Below, piece by piece: positions 1 through 11,237 of a DNA stretch of 64,000 nt (within the stretch, counting starts at the first letter, position 1; the number at the start of each line of letters is the position of its first letter). A program made the position numbers and the translations under genes. Under the pieces are notes generated by a model, which was not told the DNA's origin, did no database searches, and saw only the letters and a program-made list of their open reading frames with translations. Source of the DNA: Miscanthus floridulus (taxonomy: Eukaryota > Streptophyta > Magnoliopsida > Poales > Poaceae); contig NC_089583.1 in NCBI RefSeq assembly GCF_019320115.1, forward strand, positions 75,657,368-75,721,367, written 5' to 3'.

Positions 1-1813
1 CACTTGGTGGTTTGGTGGCTAATTGGCATCACCCGCCAAGCCCGCATGTCAGGCACCGCAAGAACCTACCCCAAAAGTGAGGGTAACTCAATGGCACGCT
101 TTACTAGAGTTGCTCTTTGTGGCTCCTGCGGGGCAAGCACAATGCCCCTCACAAAGCTCTTCTCCGGAGCACCGTACAAGCTTCTTGTGGGCTTCGACAG
201 AGACCACCACCAAGCCATCTAGGAGGTGGCAACCTCCAATAGTAATAAGCACCATCGGCTTAGAACTCGATCACCTAGTGCCATTCGATGCAACATCATG
301 ATGCAATCGCACTAGAATCGCTCTCTCACATAATCGGATGATCACTATCAAGTATATGTGAGATGGAAGGCTCCCAAGCACTCACAATCATGGACACAAA
401 GGTCCCCCGAGGTGCTCAACCCAAGCCATGGCCGAGACCCCCTTCTATTTATAGCCCCATGGGCTAAAATAGCCGTTACTCCTTCATTGGGCATTTTTTG
501 GGTCGACCAGATGCGCCGGTCATATCGACCGGACACAGGACCTCAGTGTCTGGTCAATGGATGCTCACCACGAGTCACCTCCGTTCAACCTCATTCGCTT
601 GATCTCAATAGTCAAGTAATGACCAGATATAGCTGCTCAAAGTTATCGGACGTAGGACTCCAGCGTCCGGTCACTTCCAGTAAGCTTCTAGAGGTGAAAA
701 TTCGTTACTGGACGCATTCAATCGGTCATGATCTGACACAGCATTAGTGTCTGGTCATTTCTCCTCATCTTTGTGCTGCCACATCAGTGGGACCAGATGT
801 AGCCACCCAGCATCTGGTCACAAAGTGACCCAATGTCTTCACTACTGCCACTGACCGGACGCAGGACCCTAGCGTTCGATCACTACATGACTAGCATCCG
901 GTGCACATTGTGAAACCCTATCTTTTCTATATAGGGCACCGGTGGCACCGTCGGACTATCCGTACTCTATGGGTGGACACTCCGCTAGTAGAGTTTTGAA
1001 CCTTTATCGCCTCTATTCCATCGCCGAGTTGATCCACATCAACTCCAACCTCATCTCCTTTATAAATATGCCAACAACACCAAGTGTGCACCACCATGTG
1101 TATTTATGTTAGCATTTTCACAATCATTTTCCAAAAGATTAGCCACTCAACTTGCCACGCCACTCAATCCTAGCGACGATGCAAAGTTAGATCACTCGAG
1201 TGGCACTAGATGACTAATATGCAAACAAGTTTGCCCCTCTTGATAGTACGACCATCTATCCTAAACATGGTCATCAACTTCTCTACACACCTATGACCGG
1301 TGAAATGAAATGCCCTAGGTTATACCTTTGCCTTGTGCATTCCATTCCATCTCCTCCAATGTTGATGCAACACATGCACCAACACGATCAACAATGATAT
1401 GATCCACTTCATATCATCACGTGATCATATTGGTTCATCAATCTTGACTTCACTTGCTTTTCACTGTTGCCTTCATTCAACGGCGCCAAGTCTTGCTTAA
1501 GCTTCACTGCCATGCGGTTCATCGCTCCAAAACCTCCAACTTTCCCTTTACGTTTGCAACTAGTCCATCAAGCCAAGTCATATCTTAATCTTCTCCACCT
1601 TGATCACATGACTCAATGTCATGTCTCATTTGCAATGAGCTCCTTCATCATCACATGTGTGAGCTTTGCAACATCTCTAAGCCATTTTCACCTTCATAGC
1701 ATATGTTGCTCACACACATGTATCAATGGACTAATCACCTGTGTATCTCACATAAACATAATTAGTCCACCTAGGTTGTCACTCAATTACCAAAACCACA
1801 CAAGGACCTTTCA
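1..1813 (-). mobile_element. SIRE/Maximus-type copia LTR (3' LTR of a minus-strand element), cut by window edge
   Basis: Read on the minus strand, this begins TGAAAGGTCC at 1813 directly after a purine tract at 1814-1829. That is the usual 3' LTR junction of SIRE/Opie-type Ty1/copia elements. A TATAAATAG box lies at 445-453 on the minus strand. The stretch 500-900 holds repeated, partly inverted copies of a GACCGGAC-type word that also fills the LTRs at 6.5-6.8, 10.1-10.5 and 13.7-14.0 kb. The far end of the LTR is not seen, so it probably runs past base 1. No intact ORF is present; the short ORFs here look fortuitous. Family assignment rests on the junction motif and LTR style, not on a pol gene. 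Confidence 0.65.
445..453 (-). promoter_or_regulatory. TATA box of the minus-strand copia LTR
   Basis: The minus strand reads TATAAATAG inside the LTR. The two other SIRE-type LTRs of this window that reach this region have the same box (10533-10540 and 13623-13631), so this is a conserved LTR promoter element. Confidence 0.55.
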
Positions 1814-1829
1814 ATCTCCCCCTTTTTGG
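1814..1829 (-). other. Polypurine tract of the minus-strand copia element
   Basis: On the minus strand a CCAAAAAGGGGGAGAT run abuts the TGAAAGG start of the LTR. This is the plus-strand priming site used in reverse transcription. The same arrangement occurs at 9637-9650 for the plus-strand relative. Confidence 0.75.
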
Positions 1830-3135
1830 TTGATGACAACTCTACAAAGATATGAAAATTAAGCTTTTTTGGATTCATGTTGCTTGCCCAAGCAATTTTA
1901 CCATGTGAAAATGATTTTGGACAACTACCACAAATCCGAGATGGTAGTATTAGCTCCCCCTACATATGTGCTAGAGTGTTTGGTTTGAAGTTCACACATA
2001 TGCATAGATTGGTAATGTGGGAGAGTAATTACTACCGAATGATGCTAAGGTGTATAGAGTAAACCTTTGAAGTGTGATACCAATCGGAGTTGCACCTTTA
2101 AGTTCATCCTAAGCACCATGGTTAGCTAGATAACACTTGGAAAAAAGCATTAGATACCTCATGAGATCAACATTAAAAGCAAGGTACTAGCATTACTTGA
2201 AAAACATACCAAGTGTCTAGCTATCATCCTATACATGCTAGTTTTCATTTCATCAATTAAATTTTACAACTAGCATACATCACACAAACATGCATATTGA
2301 ATTTAAGAACTTATGCAATGCAAGAAAGCTCATGAATATGCACATATCAAATGCAATCAATCAAAGTTCATGAGCTTGCTCCCCCTACTTGTGTGCTTTT
2401 TTGTCCAAGAATTTTGATCCATCTCTTTTCTTCAATGTTGCTCCCTTTTTGTCCATGTCCATGTCCAACCTCTACTTCTTTGTCTCAATCCTCTCCCAAA
2501 GCTTTCATATTTATCTCTCCCCCCTTGTACAATCTCAATCTCAAGGCTTTCGTATCTTTGTACAATCTCTCCCCCTTTGTCATCAATTTCCATAAAAGGT
2601 GTGCTTCTCATTGATGCAAAGGTATGTATTTTGGGATATATGGTTGGGACTTGAATCTTATATTTTTGATGGACATCACTTGATTGTTGGAATGACACCA
2701 CTTGTAGATACCACTTGTAACTTGTACTACTTGTATCTTGTGTAGGGCTTCTTGAGATACCACATATAGAATCTTTGATCTTGATATCAATTTGGGTGAC
2801 ACCTCCCCCTATGTGATAGCATGGGTCATCCATTTGGTACACTTGATCTCTTGTAGGTGAGAGATGCATTCTTCATTTGATGATCACTTAAAGTTGAGGA
2901 TCACTTGTGGAACCATTGTCTTATATGATTGATACCACGTGTAGATGTGATACCACTTGAAAGCATTTTGTATTATGGAACCACTTGTTGGATTTATCAA
3001 TAAAAGCCATTTCTTGAACATTTGCTATCTTCATAAGTACCACTTATAGGATATCACTTGTGAGTTGATCTAGACATCACTTGTGAATTTGATGAAGTAC
3101 TTGAGTCTAGATACTACTTGAAACAAACAAACTAG
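1830..3135 (-). mobile_element. Internal 3' part of the minus-strand copia element (non-coding)
   Basis: This AT-rich stretch lies just inside the purine tract. I find no recognisable coding domain in any frame. From about 2680 to 3130 the words ACCACTTG, ATCACTTG and TACTACTTG recur about ten times at irregular spacing, so it is a diffuse repeat rather than a clean tandem array. The pol part of the element is absent. The sequence gives way to Tat-type sequence somewhere between about 3135 and 3260; I cannot fix the boundary. Confidence 0.45.
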
Positions 3136-3259
3136 ATATCAAATGTTCACCTCGATTTCATCTACCTGGTGCTAGGGCATCCTCTGATGCGGCCAAACCA
3201 ACGTCATCTTTGGAAGTTTCCCCTCCTCATACCTCCTCTTCAATTAATTTCCTAACCTC

Positions 3260-5870
3260 TTGATACCAACTTTGAGAGGGCTAGAACTAGCCGTGGGACC
3301 TTATCTTCATGGATCACCTAGCTCCATTACCGAGGGAGTCGTCCATGAGGGCAGCGAATCACGCCGTGGGCGAGCGGCTGAGGAAGGCGAAAGAGGACAA
3401 GAAGAGGAAGAGGTAGTGAAAGCTGCAGGCACAGAATGGGGGGAGGACACCGACAGCGATTACGACAATGATGATGGCGACGACGATGAGGTAGCCGATG
3501 ATGTCGAGTGGGACATCCTACAGAACAAGAATTCACTAACGGGTATCATTCTGTCCTCGCAGCAATTAGGACCCTTCTCATTCCACAGAGGGGAGGGTAC
3601 GACTGGGGAGCCAATAGAGGTGGGACGTACCGTTGGCCTCCCTTAGGAGTCAATAGTAGTGGACGGCTCTACCACCATGCCTGAGATGTTGGCGAAGGCG
3701 GGTGGCTCCGCTGCTGCACCCCAAGAGTCAGAGGGAGAGAGCCCCTCTGCCTAGGAGCATGGGGTAGGCTCAAAATGGCCCTGCCCTAATGAGGTAGAGC
3801 AGAGGTTAGGGGGTTCACCCCCTAAACGTATCTGTCGTCCGACAGTGCTGAGGTAAGTTATTAGTTCCCCTATTTTCTCTGTTTTGGATAGATTTCATCA
3901 TGACTTATGCTTTTTGTCCCTTGCAGCGTCGGTAGATAGCACAATCCTTTAGCCCTAGCGCCGAAGAAGAGCATGGCCCTCCAATTGAGGTGGCACCCAC
4001 CCGCTAGTGTCACGCCCATTTTGGGCGGGAGAGGCGCCAGTGTGATCATGTTGTCGGTTGGTCGAACACTGCCCACGGTGGCTCCCATGCCCTTAGCGGG
4101 ATGGGCGGACAGTGGGGCTCAAGGGACACCTTTAGAGGTCACGGAGTAGCCAGTGATGGGTGTGATACTGCTATCGACGATCGGGCAAATGGGGCTACTG
4201 ACCGCGCTCGTGGCGCCGACCGTGGTGGGCATGGCGTAGCCGGTCATGACCCCACCGATGTAAGTGGAGGTGGCGGTGGATGTGATAGGTGGGTCATAGC
4301 TGGGCAAAATTGTGGTGGCGTCTGAGGCACTGGTGCAATCTGTGCCATGGGCGGCCCAAGCGACGGTGCCTGGCGTAGGCCGAACGGAGGGGGACATGGC
4401 TAGGGGGTCCCTAGGAGTGGTGGTGCTAGGTGAGAAGTCGGTGTCTACACTACCAATCCCTTCCTTCGTCGGAGGGGGGACCTTGGTGGGGACATCACAG
4501 CGAGAGGGGTTGACGGCGCCCGGAACTGATAGGGAGTCGTCCCTGGCCCTGACGTCGGTGGGCAACGGCTCGCCTGCGCAAGGTGAGCCTCTGCTCCGGT
4601 GGACAAATCCATAGGATCCAGCATCGATGATCTTCACCCTTGATGATGCCGTCGAGAGCATGGAGTGGGAGAGCCTCGACATGGGGATCACGTCCATGCT
4701 GGAATCCTTTGACCACGCCATGGGCGCCTTGCGTGGAATTGTCATTCCCTCCGGCTGGGTATTCGTTTGATCCTGCTTCTCACCCTTTTCTTTCTCTATA
4801 TACTTTTTGTATTTTGACCATCATCTCCCTATAGTCCCTCATCACTCGCAACCAGTGGAAGTCTTAGTTCCTTTGTGAACAGAAGGAAACCTAGGATCGC
4901 CTCATCGAGGAGGCGTGGCTACGTGAGGAGGTGATCGCTCAGCTTATTGCCACCCAGCAGAGGGTGGCTGAGTTAACTCCCCTCGCTAAGGAGGTGGACA
5001 GTCTTCGGTCATGGGTGGCCGAGGCCCATCGGCATGCTGACGAGGCTAAGAAGGCGTTCGAGGCCCTATCGATGAGTTCGAGGAGGGACAACGAGGAGGC
5101 CACCAAGGTCAAGAATGAGCAGGACGAGCTGCTCTAGAAGGATGCTAAGACCCGCTAGTGGATCCTCAACCTTCTGGCCGAGGTTGAGAAGGAAAGGGAG
5201 CTGAAGTTGGTGGCCGAGGAGAAGCCTGTGGCCCTAGAGAAGAGGGCGAGCCTGGATGTCGTGGCGGTCACCCGGCTACGCAAGGAGCGAGATGAGCTGC
5301 TCCATACTATGGAGAGGCTCCATTCGGAGTGTGGTGTGGCTCACGAGGAGCGCAACCAGGCCTTCCGAGAGCATGACTAGGCCTACCAATAGCGTGATGA
5401 GGCATAGCAGAAAGTTGGCTCCCTCTAGGCCAAGCTTAAAAATGCGACAGCCTAGAAGCTAGATGCCGAGAGTGTTTTTGCTGGGAAGGCCATGGACCTC
5501 GCCAAGGTGAGGAGGAATCTTCAGGTGGAGAGCGACGAGCTTAGTATTCTGAGCGCCGCCCTTAGATTGGTCTACAACGGCCTTGAGGTGGTGCGGTCGA
5601 AGGGGACCCACTCGCTCATGGCCCATGCCATCAAGATCATGGCTTGGGTGCGCCAACTCAAGCGAAATGTCCTTCGCATCAGGGTCAATCAATCCTTCAT
5701 GATTGCTTGTTCTCATTATGGGGACATCATCGATCTAGAGATGATGATCCATGGCTTCGTGCCTAGCTATGAAGTCCATGAGCTAGAGGAGATGGAGACG
5801 GTGATGGCTCCCCTTTTGTAGGACCTAGCGGATAGGATAGCGAGCATAGTTCTCCCCCAGAGGGGTTAGT
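3260..5870 (+). pseudogene. Antisense coiled-coil ORF of the Tat element (gypsy-type transposon protein), broken
   Basis: The plus strand, opposite to the Tat pol, carries a decayed spliced gene. An acidic low-complexity start (about 3260-3650, runs of E and D) is followed by two plausible introns with GT...AG borders at 3853-3926 and 4759-4834. Then comes a long charged coiled coil (about 4900-5500; rich in E, K, R, A and L with heptad spacing) and a more hydrophobic C-terminal part (5500-5820). In the coiled coil the frame is interrupted almost only by TAG codons where glutamine would fit, for example six or more between 5130 and 5460. Grass Tat elements commonly carry such an antisense gene, often annotated as a putative gypsy-type transposon protein. 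Its function is unknown. A less decayed relative lies at 61742-62381. Confidence 0.55.
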
Positions 5871-6041
5871 TAGCCAGATAGGCCGGGTGATCATTCTTGT
5901 AACAAGCAGACAAGTTCCGACCCCTCTGTATCATTTAAACAAACTTGTCACTTTGTTTCATTTGACCAAGTCTGTTGTTTTGTTTTGGTGCGAACGGATT
6001 TGTTTTTTCCTCCCTTTTTATTTGTGAAAAGGGGTTCATGC
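5871..6041 (-). mobile_element. Tat 3' non-coding sequence left of the copia insertion
   Basis: This sequence follows the antisense ORF and resembles the stretch around 31.0-31.1 kb. It continues at 11238 on the other side of the inserted copia element. Confidence 0.5.
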
Positions 6042-6837
6042 TGAAAGCATCTAGGCCCCTAGTTGGGTTTCAGTGATTAATGACAATACGTGATTACTAT
6101 GACTAACGTGTGTTTTGTAGAGGCAATTAAGTTAGGTCACGGTAATGACAATTGATTGGGCAATCATGGTTGTCATGCCCCTATGATGGATATCATTTTG
6201 GTTTTCAAAGGATGGACTAGTTCTAAGTGTCGTTTGGTGTTGAAGAGGCACTTAGAGTAGTTTAGGACTTTATTTTTTCTTTGGCCATACTATTAAGGGG
6301 GTTATGGACGGGTAGCTTGACCTAGGTGAGTCTAGTGGGTTAGGTGTGGTGCATCAAAACTAGCACTAGGTAGCTCCTAAATAGCCCTTAGATCAATTGG
6401 AGCAAACTTCATTCACATATGATTGCGAGTTGGAAGTGAATGGAGGGTCAAATGTTGACCAAACACTGGTTTCAGTGTGACCAGACGCTGGCGCAGAGTC
6501 CGATCAATTCATTTGATCAAGGTGAAGTCATCTGGTTACGACCGAACGCTTAGAGAAATATGACCGGATGCTGGGTGCCAGCATCCGGTCAACTCCAGTA
6601 AGGTTCCAGAGAGGGAGAATCCTAATCGGACGTGTCTAGTCAGTGCTGACTGGATGCTAGTCAGGTTCCGGCTACTGACCGGATGCTGAGCAGCAAAGTG
6701 ACCGAACATGACCGAACGCTGGGTTCCAGCGTCTGGTCAACATCAGTAAGGTTCTAGAGGGTAGTTTTTGTGACCGGACGCATCCGGTCAGTGCTGACCG
6801 GACGCTGGTCAGTGTCCGATCACTACTTAACTGCTCG
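6042..6837 (+). repeat. Truncated 5' LTR of the copia derivative
   Basis: It aligns with 9651-10438 and then stops matching near 6838, where the 3' copy continues for about 800 more bases. The missing part includes the TATA box seen at 10533 in the 3' LTR, so this LTR lacks its normal promoter core. An extra block around 6620-6660 and a missing block near 6210 distinguish it from the 3' copy. Confidence 0.7.
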
Positions 6838-7254
6838 GTGGTGGGTGCATATGTAGATACAGCGAGAGCAGCTGCAGTTCTAGCCGCTATAGAGCGTGTG
6901 GAGAGAGGAGGTGCTAGGAGTGGAGTCTAGATTGCAGATCAGCTTTCACCAGCATAGAGGGCAGCTATAGAGTAGGTTGAGCGTCGTCATGGTAGTCCAG
7001 TTGGGACTGTCATACTTGAGGGATGCCATGTTACTTTGGAGGAGACTTAGCCTCAGGGGGAGCTATAGCAGTAGACAGAGTAGGCTCAAGAGGGAGAGCA
7101 GGCAGAGGAGACAAAGTAGGCACCACAGCTTCACCGCTCTAGTCATACCCGTACCTAGGTGACACCGAGGGCACAGACACAGCAGAGGGGTTCTCATCCA
7201 CCTCCTAGACCACAGGGTCCACTTCTAGTGACTCATTTGGATTTGAGGGCCGCC
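6838..7254 (+). mobile_element. Leader between truncated LTR and ORF in the copia derivative
   Basis: This stretch joins the broken LTR to the decayed ORF. It reads as serine- and arginine-rich in one frame but I recognise no domain. No tRNA primer-binding site is visible at 6838, which agrees with a deletion at this point. Confidence 0.4.
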
Positions 7255-9200
7255 ATGACTAGGTAGGTGCAGCAGCTTAGATTTGTGCAGTTCGAGGACT
7301 TGTTCCTGCCTAGGAGGGATTACTGTGCTTCTGAGGGGTTCTATACACCACTGTAGGAAGATTTTTATAATGCATATCTTAATAGTGGGGTTGCATTCAG
7401 GTCTCAGAGGGTCTGCTCTATTGAGGCCATTGTAGCAGCCGTAGGAGAGCAGATATGTCCACACCTCTCTTACTTGTTAGGGCTGATAGATTTACTTGAA
7501 CAGACAGGAAGATATGTTCCATCTTGGGTCTGAGAGTTCTATGCTACACTTTGGATTGACGCAGCTCATAGGTTCATTCACTTTGCATTTAGAGGCTGAG
7601 ATTATAGGCCGATGAGCTTCAGGGTCAGGGAGATACTCAGACTATAGGATTCACCCATCCGTATACACGAGGTTTGCTATGGACACACGGAGCCTCCTAG
7701 ATGCCCTCTTGGTGGTCTTGAGCCTCCTATAGATCTGGTTTGCCCTTGCTTCATAGAGCCATTCGTCGAGGGGTCAAGCAGGACACCCAGGGATCTCACT
7801 CCTATAGCCAGACTGCTAGATGCTATCATGAGGAGGACCCTTCTTCCAAGGATGGGATATCATGAGGGCTTGACTCACATTCAGTTATGGCTACTGAATG
7901 CCCTAATGTAGCAAATAGTCTTTGATGTATGGGATGTCATCCTTTCTGAGATGGAGGATACTCTTGTAGAGGGATTTAGAGGACATAGACAGCTACCTTA
8001 TGCTCACTGGATTATATTTCTGATTCACATGTCAGTTACAGTGAGGCCTCCAGAGATGTTGGTAGAGTATTCTGGTGCTACTACCGAGTTCCCTACATAT
8101 AACTTGACCCAGATGCTCTATCACAGCAGGCCGAGTGCACCTAGCCAACTGAGCCATCGCCCAAAGGTGCCAAAGACTGCATCCTAGCAGGATGAGACTA
8201 TCAGGGGCATTGCAGCTATAGAGGAGGAGCAGTTAGATGCTCAGCAGGAGGGTATGGTAGAGAGCAACCCTAGCGACAGCTCAGATGATGACTACCAGGA
8301 TATCCCTCAGATGCCTCCTCATCAACATGACCATGAGGTCGGTAGCTTTAGTTTAGCTCCACCTACACTATAGATAGACCCTGCTCTACTTGCTATTCTA
8401 AAGCGGTTGAGGCAAGATTAGGCTCACTAGGCCCAGGAGACAGCAGCTGCTCTAGCATAGGTTCAGGCTAGATAGGACAAGTTCTAGCATCAGCAGCAGG
8501 TTATCCAGCAGCAGTAGTCTATGCAGCAGCAATAGCTTCTTATGTAGCAGCAGTTACTTAGATTCATGTAGCATGTAGTTACTGCTATTGGGGCTCCACC
8601 ACCACAACCTTCACCCTAGATCAGCCAGCCTTCCACCACTTCTATGACTCTAGCTTTATAGCCTAGTGGGCCTCAAAGTTAGGGACAGCCAGCAGCATAG
8701 TTTCCTTCACCTACAGAGCAGGTGTCCTAGTGGTTTGTCTTGCTAGTGTCAGCCCCATAGTTCACACCTCTTCAGACGGGCTTCACGTTGGCTCAGACTT
8801 CCTCACTGCTTGTACCAGATACCTCAATTTCTAGGAGCCTTGGTGCAACATTTAGTGAGTTAATAGGGTAGCCTACTCTGCCATATCTACATGTCCCTGG
8901 CCCTTCTATAGTTTCTCCTATTACTAGGACTACTGAGATGCTCTCTTCTTTAGTTGCATCATTAGAGCCGCCTACTATAGTCATACCTACAGAGTCTCAG
9001 GCTGCACCAGTCCCTGATCCAACCTAGACCACTTTAGCATCGCTTCCAGCCACAGAGGGTTAGACTACACAGAGCTCAGGATCAGATGATGATGGCACAT
9101 AGTTCTAGATCGCTCATCGCACCTTAGCGCCCGACTCATCCGCTGTAGCCCCACCGACCGACTCTTAGGTTTTGGTGTTTGACGCCAAAGGGGGAGAGGG
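7255..9200 (+). pseudogene. Retroelement ORF (plant transposon-like/envelope-position protein) broken by TAG stops
   Basis: One reading frame runs without frameshift from the ATG at 7255 to about 9270. It is interrupted by about 27 TAG codons, two TGA and no TAA (counted by eye). Ignoring stops, the N-terminal 250 residues look globular with many F, Y and W. They are followed by an acidic linker (about 8230-8330) and a glutamine-rich stretch of CAG/TAG codons (8400-8570). A proline-, serine- and threonine-rich tail follows. The position just before the purine tract is that of the envelope-like ORF of SIRE-type copia elements. The N-terminal part resembles what databases call a putative plant transposon protein, though I cannot confirm this. 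It is not expressible as one protein now. Confidence 0.55.
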
Positions 9201-9636
9201 TTCGAGTATGTTAGACATAGGGGGAGCGATACATTTAGGGGGAGCTTATCTACATTTGGCTTTCTATGTGTGATACATTTTTATGCATTCATGTTTACTA
9301 TTATGCATTGAACTACATAAGTGTGATCATAATAGTGATATCTACGTGATGTGATATTTATGTGATATGTGACATGTGTGCTCTCTACTTGAATTATTTA
9401 TATGTCATGTTAGTTGGTTATGCTCATTTGTTTTGCTTCCATGTTTTACTCCGATACAAATGAGTTTTATTACTTGTACTCATGCTTATTTCATATCTAT
9501 TAAGTACATCATGTTGGCTTGGGTCATATAAGCTTGCCTAACTCTTTTGTTCTTATTGTCAAAAGCTTATATGAACCAAGCATGTTGAAAACCTCATCTC
9601 TTTTACATACTCGAGGTTGTATTGTCATCAATCACC

Positions 9637-9650
9637 AAAAAGGGGGAGAT
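9637..9650 (+). other. Polypurine tract before the 3' LTR
   Basis: A run of AAAAAGGGGGAGAT sits immediately before TGAAAGC at 9651. It follows a GTCATCAATCACC block also typical of SIRE-type elements. Confidence 0.8.
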
Positions 9651-11237
9651 TGAAAGCATCTAGGCCCCTAGTTGAGTTTTGGTGATTAATGACAATACAT
9701 GATTACTATGGCTAACATGTGTTTTGTAGAGGCAATTAAGTTAGGTCATGGTAATGGCAATTAATTGGGCAATCATGGTTGTCATGCCCCTACGATGGAT
9801 ATCGTTTTGGTTTTCAAAGGATGGACGACAAGGTTAAGGATAGACTAGTTCTAAGTATCGTTTGGTGTTGAAGAGGCACTTAGAGTAGTTTAGGACTTTG
9901 TTTTTCCTTTGGCCGTACTATTAAGGGGCGTATGGACGGGTAGCTTGACCTAGGTGAGTCTAGTGGGTTAGGTGTGGTGCACACTTATCAAAACTAGCAC
10001 TAGGTAGCTCCTAAATAGCCCTTAGATCAATTGGAGCAAACTTCATTCACATATGATTGCGAGTTAGAAGTGAATGGAGGGTCAAATGTTGACCAGATGC
10101 TGGTTTCGGTGTGATCGGACGCTGGCACAGAGTCTGGTCAGTTCATTTGATCAAGGTGAAGTCGTCTGGTTACGATCGAACGCTGAGAGAAATGTGATCG
10201 GACGCTGGGTGCCAGCATCCGGTCAACTCCAGTAAGGTTCCAGAGAGGGAGAATCATGACTGGATGCTGGTTAGGTTCTGGCTACTGACCAGACGCTGAG
10301 CAGCAAAGTGACCAAACATTGGGTTCTAGCGTCCGGTCAACATCAGTAAGGTTCTAGAGGGTAGTTTTTGTGATCGAACACGTCCGGTCAGTGCTGACCA
10401 TACGTTGGTCAGCGTCTAGTCACTACTTAACTGCTCAGTGGTGGGGAGAACTGACTAGAGCATCCGGTCAACTTGACCAGAGCCTTCGGTCACCCTGCAG
10501 AGGCACATAACGGTTCATTTTGAATGAGGGGTTATAAATACTTTCTCTATTCACTCAAGGGATCACTTTTGCTCATTCCAACAGCTGAGAAACACCCTTG
10601 AGAGTGCCAAGAAGAGCAAGGTTCTAGTGAGGTGATTGAGATTTGAGAATTCAAGAGAGAGACCTCGTTAGTGAAAGCAAGAGTAGCAAAGTGTGCGTCC
10701 ACCCTTCTCATTAGGCTTGTCATGGTCAAGTGAGATTCATGCTTGTTACTCTTAGTGATCACCATCACTTAGATGGCTTAGTGGTGATTAGGAGCTTGGT
10801 GATCATCTGGTGGAGCTTGTGGATGACCCAACTCAAGTTGTGAGCGGTTGTGGGTGATTCACCATGATGAAGTGTCAAAGAATTAACCCGTAGAGAGCAC
10901 TTGATCCTTGTGTAGATCAAGGGGGAGCTACACCCTTATGCGGGTGCTCCAACGAGGACTAGTGGGGAGTGGCGACTGTCCGATACCTTGGCAAAACATT
11001 ACCGTGTTCCTCCTTCTCTCCTTACTTTAAGCAATTCAATTCTTGTCTTTACATTCATAGAATTACCATGCTAGAGTAGGATTGGAACCTAGGGTGCAAA
11101 ACTTTTTGTGCGGTAGAACATTAGAAACACTTTTTAGGCACAAGGGGCGAAGTGGTCTAACCGTAGGGTTTAATTATTGCAAAGAATTTTAGAATTAGCC
11201 CAATTCACCCCGCCTCTTGGGCATCTTGATCCTTTCA
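9651..11237 (+). repeat. Complete 3' LTR of the copia derivative (1587 bp)
   Basis: It starts TGAAAGC and ends CCTTTCA. The TATA box TATAAATA is at 10533-10540. The upstream part (10090-10480) is rich in repeated and inverted GACCGGAC-type words. The last 40 bases hold the AATTCACCCC block that recurs, in reverse, at the left end of the solo LTR at 12767. Confidence 0.8.
10533..10540 (+). promoter_or_regulatory. TATA box of the copia 3' LTR
   Basis: TATAAATA lies about 700 bases before the LTR end. The 5' LTR has lost this region. Confidence 0.55.

Larger units (their letters stand above)
6042..11237 (+). mobile_element. Pol-less SIRE-type copia derivative with truncated 5' LTR
   Basis: The 3' LTR is 9651-11237 (TGAAAGC...CCTTTCA). 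A matching but shortened 5' LTR starts at 6042. Flanking pentamers are CATGC (6037-6041) and CATGT (11238-11242), an imperfect target duplication differing by one C/T. Between the LTRs is one decayed ORF (7255-9200) ahead of the purine tract. Gag, protease, integrase and reverse transcriptase are all missing. The element therefore could move only with enzymes supplied by others, or it is an internally deleted relic. The two LTRs differ by indels and many C/T or G/A changes, so the insertion is old. Confidence 0.75.

Noticed and set aside
1467..1862. 131-codon plus-strand ORF in the left copia LTR
   Set aside because: It lies in a minus-strand LTR, is rich in histidine, serine and threonine, and has no recognisable domain.
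4119..4745. 208-codon minus-strand ORF in the Tat antisense gene region
   Set aside because: Serine-, threonine- and proline-rich with no domain; the plus strand shows the coiled-coil gene and introns.
7255..9200. TAG read as glutamine (alternative genetic code or suppressor system)
   Set aside because: The sequence is an old plant retroelement with decayed LTRs, neighbouring plant genes use the standard code, and two TGA at CGA-like sites fit methylation-driven decay.
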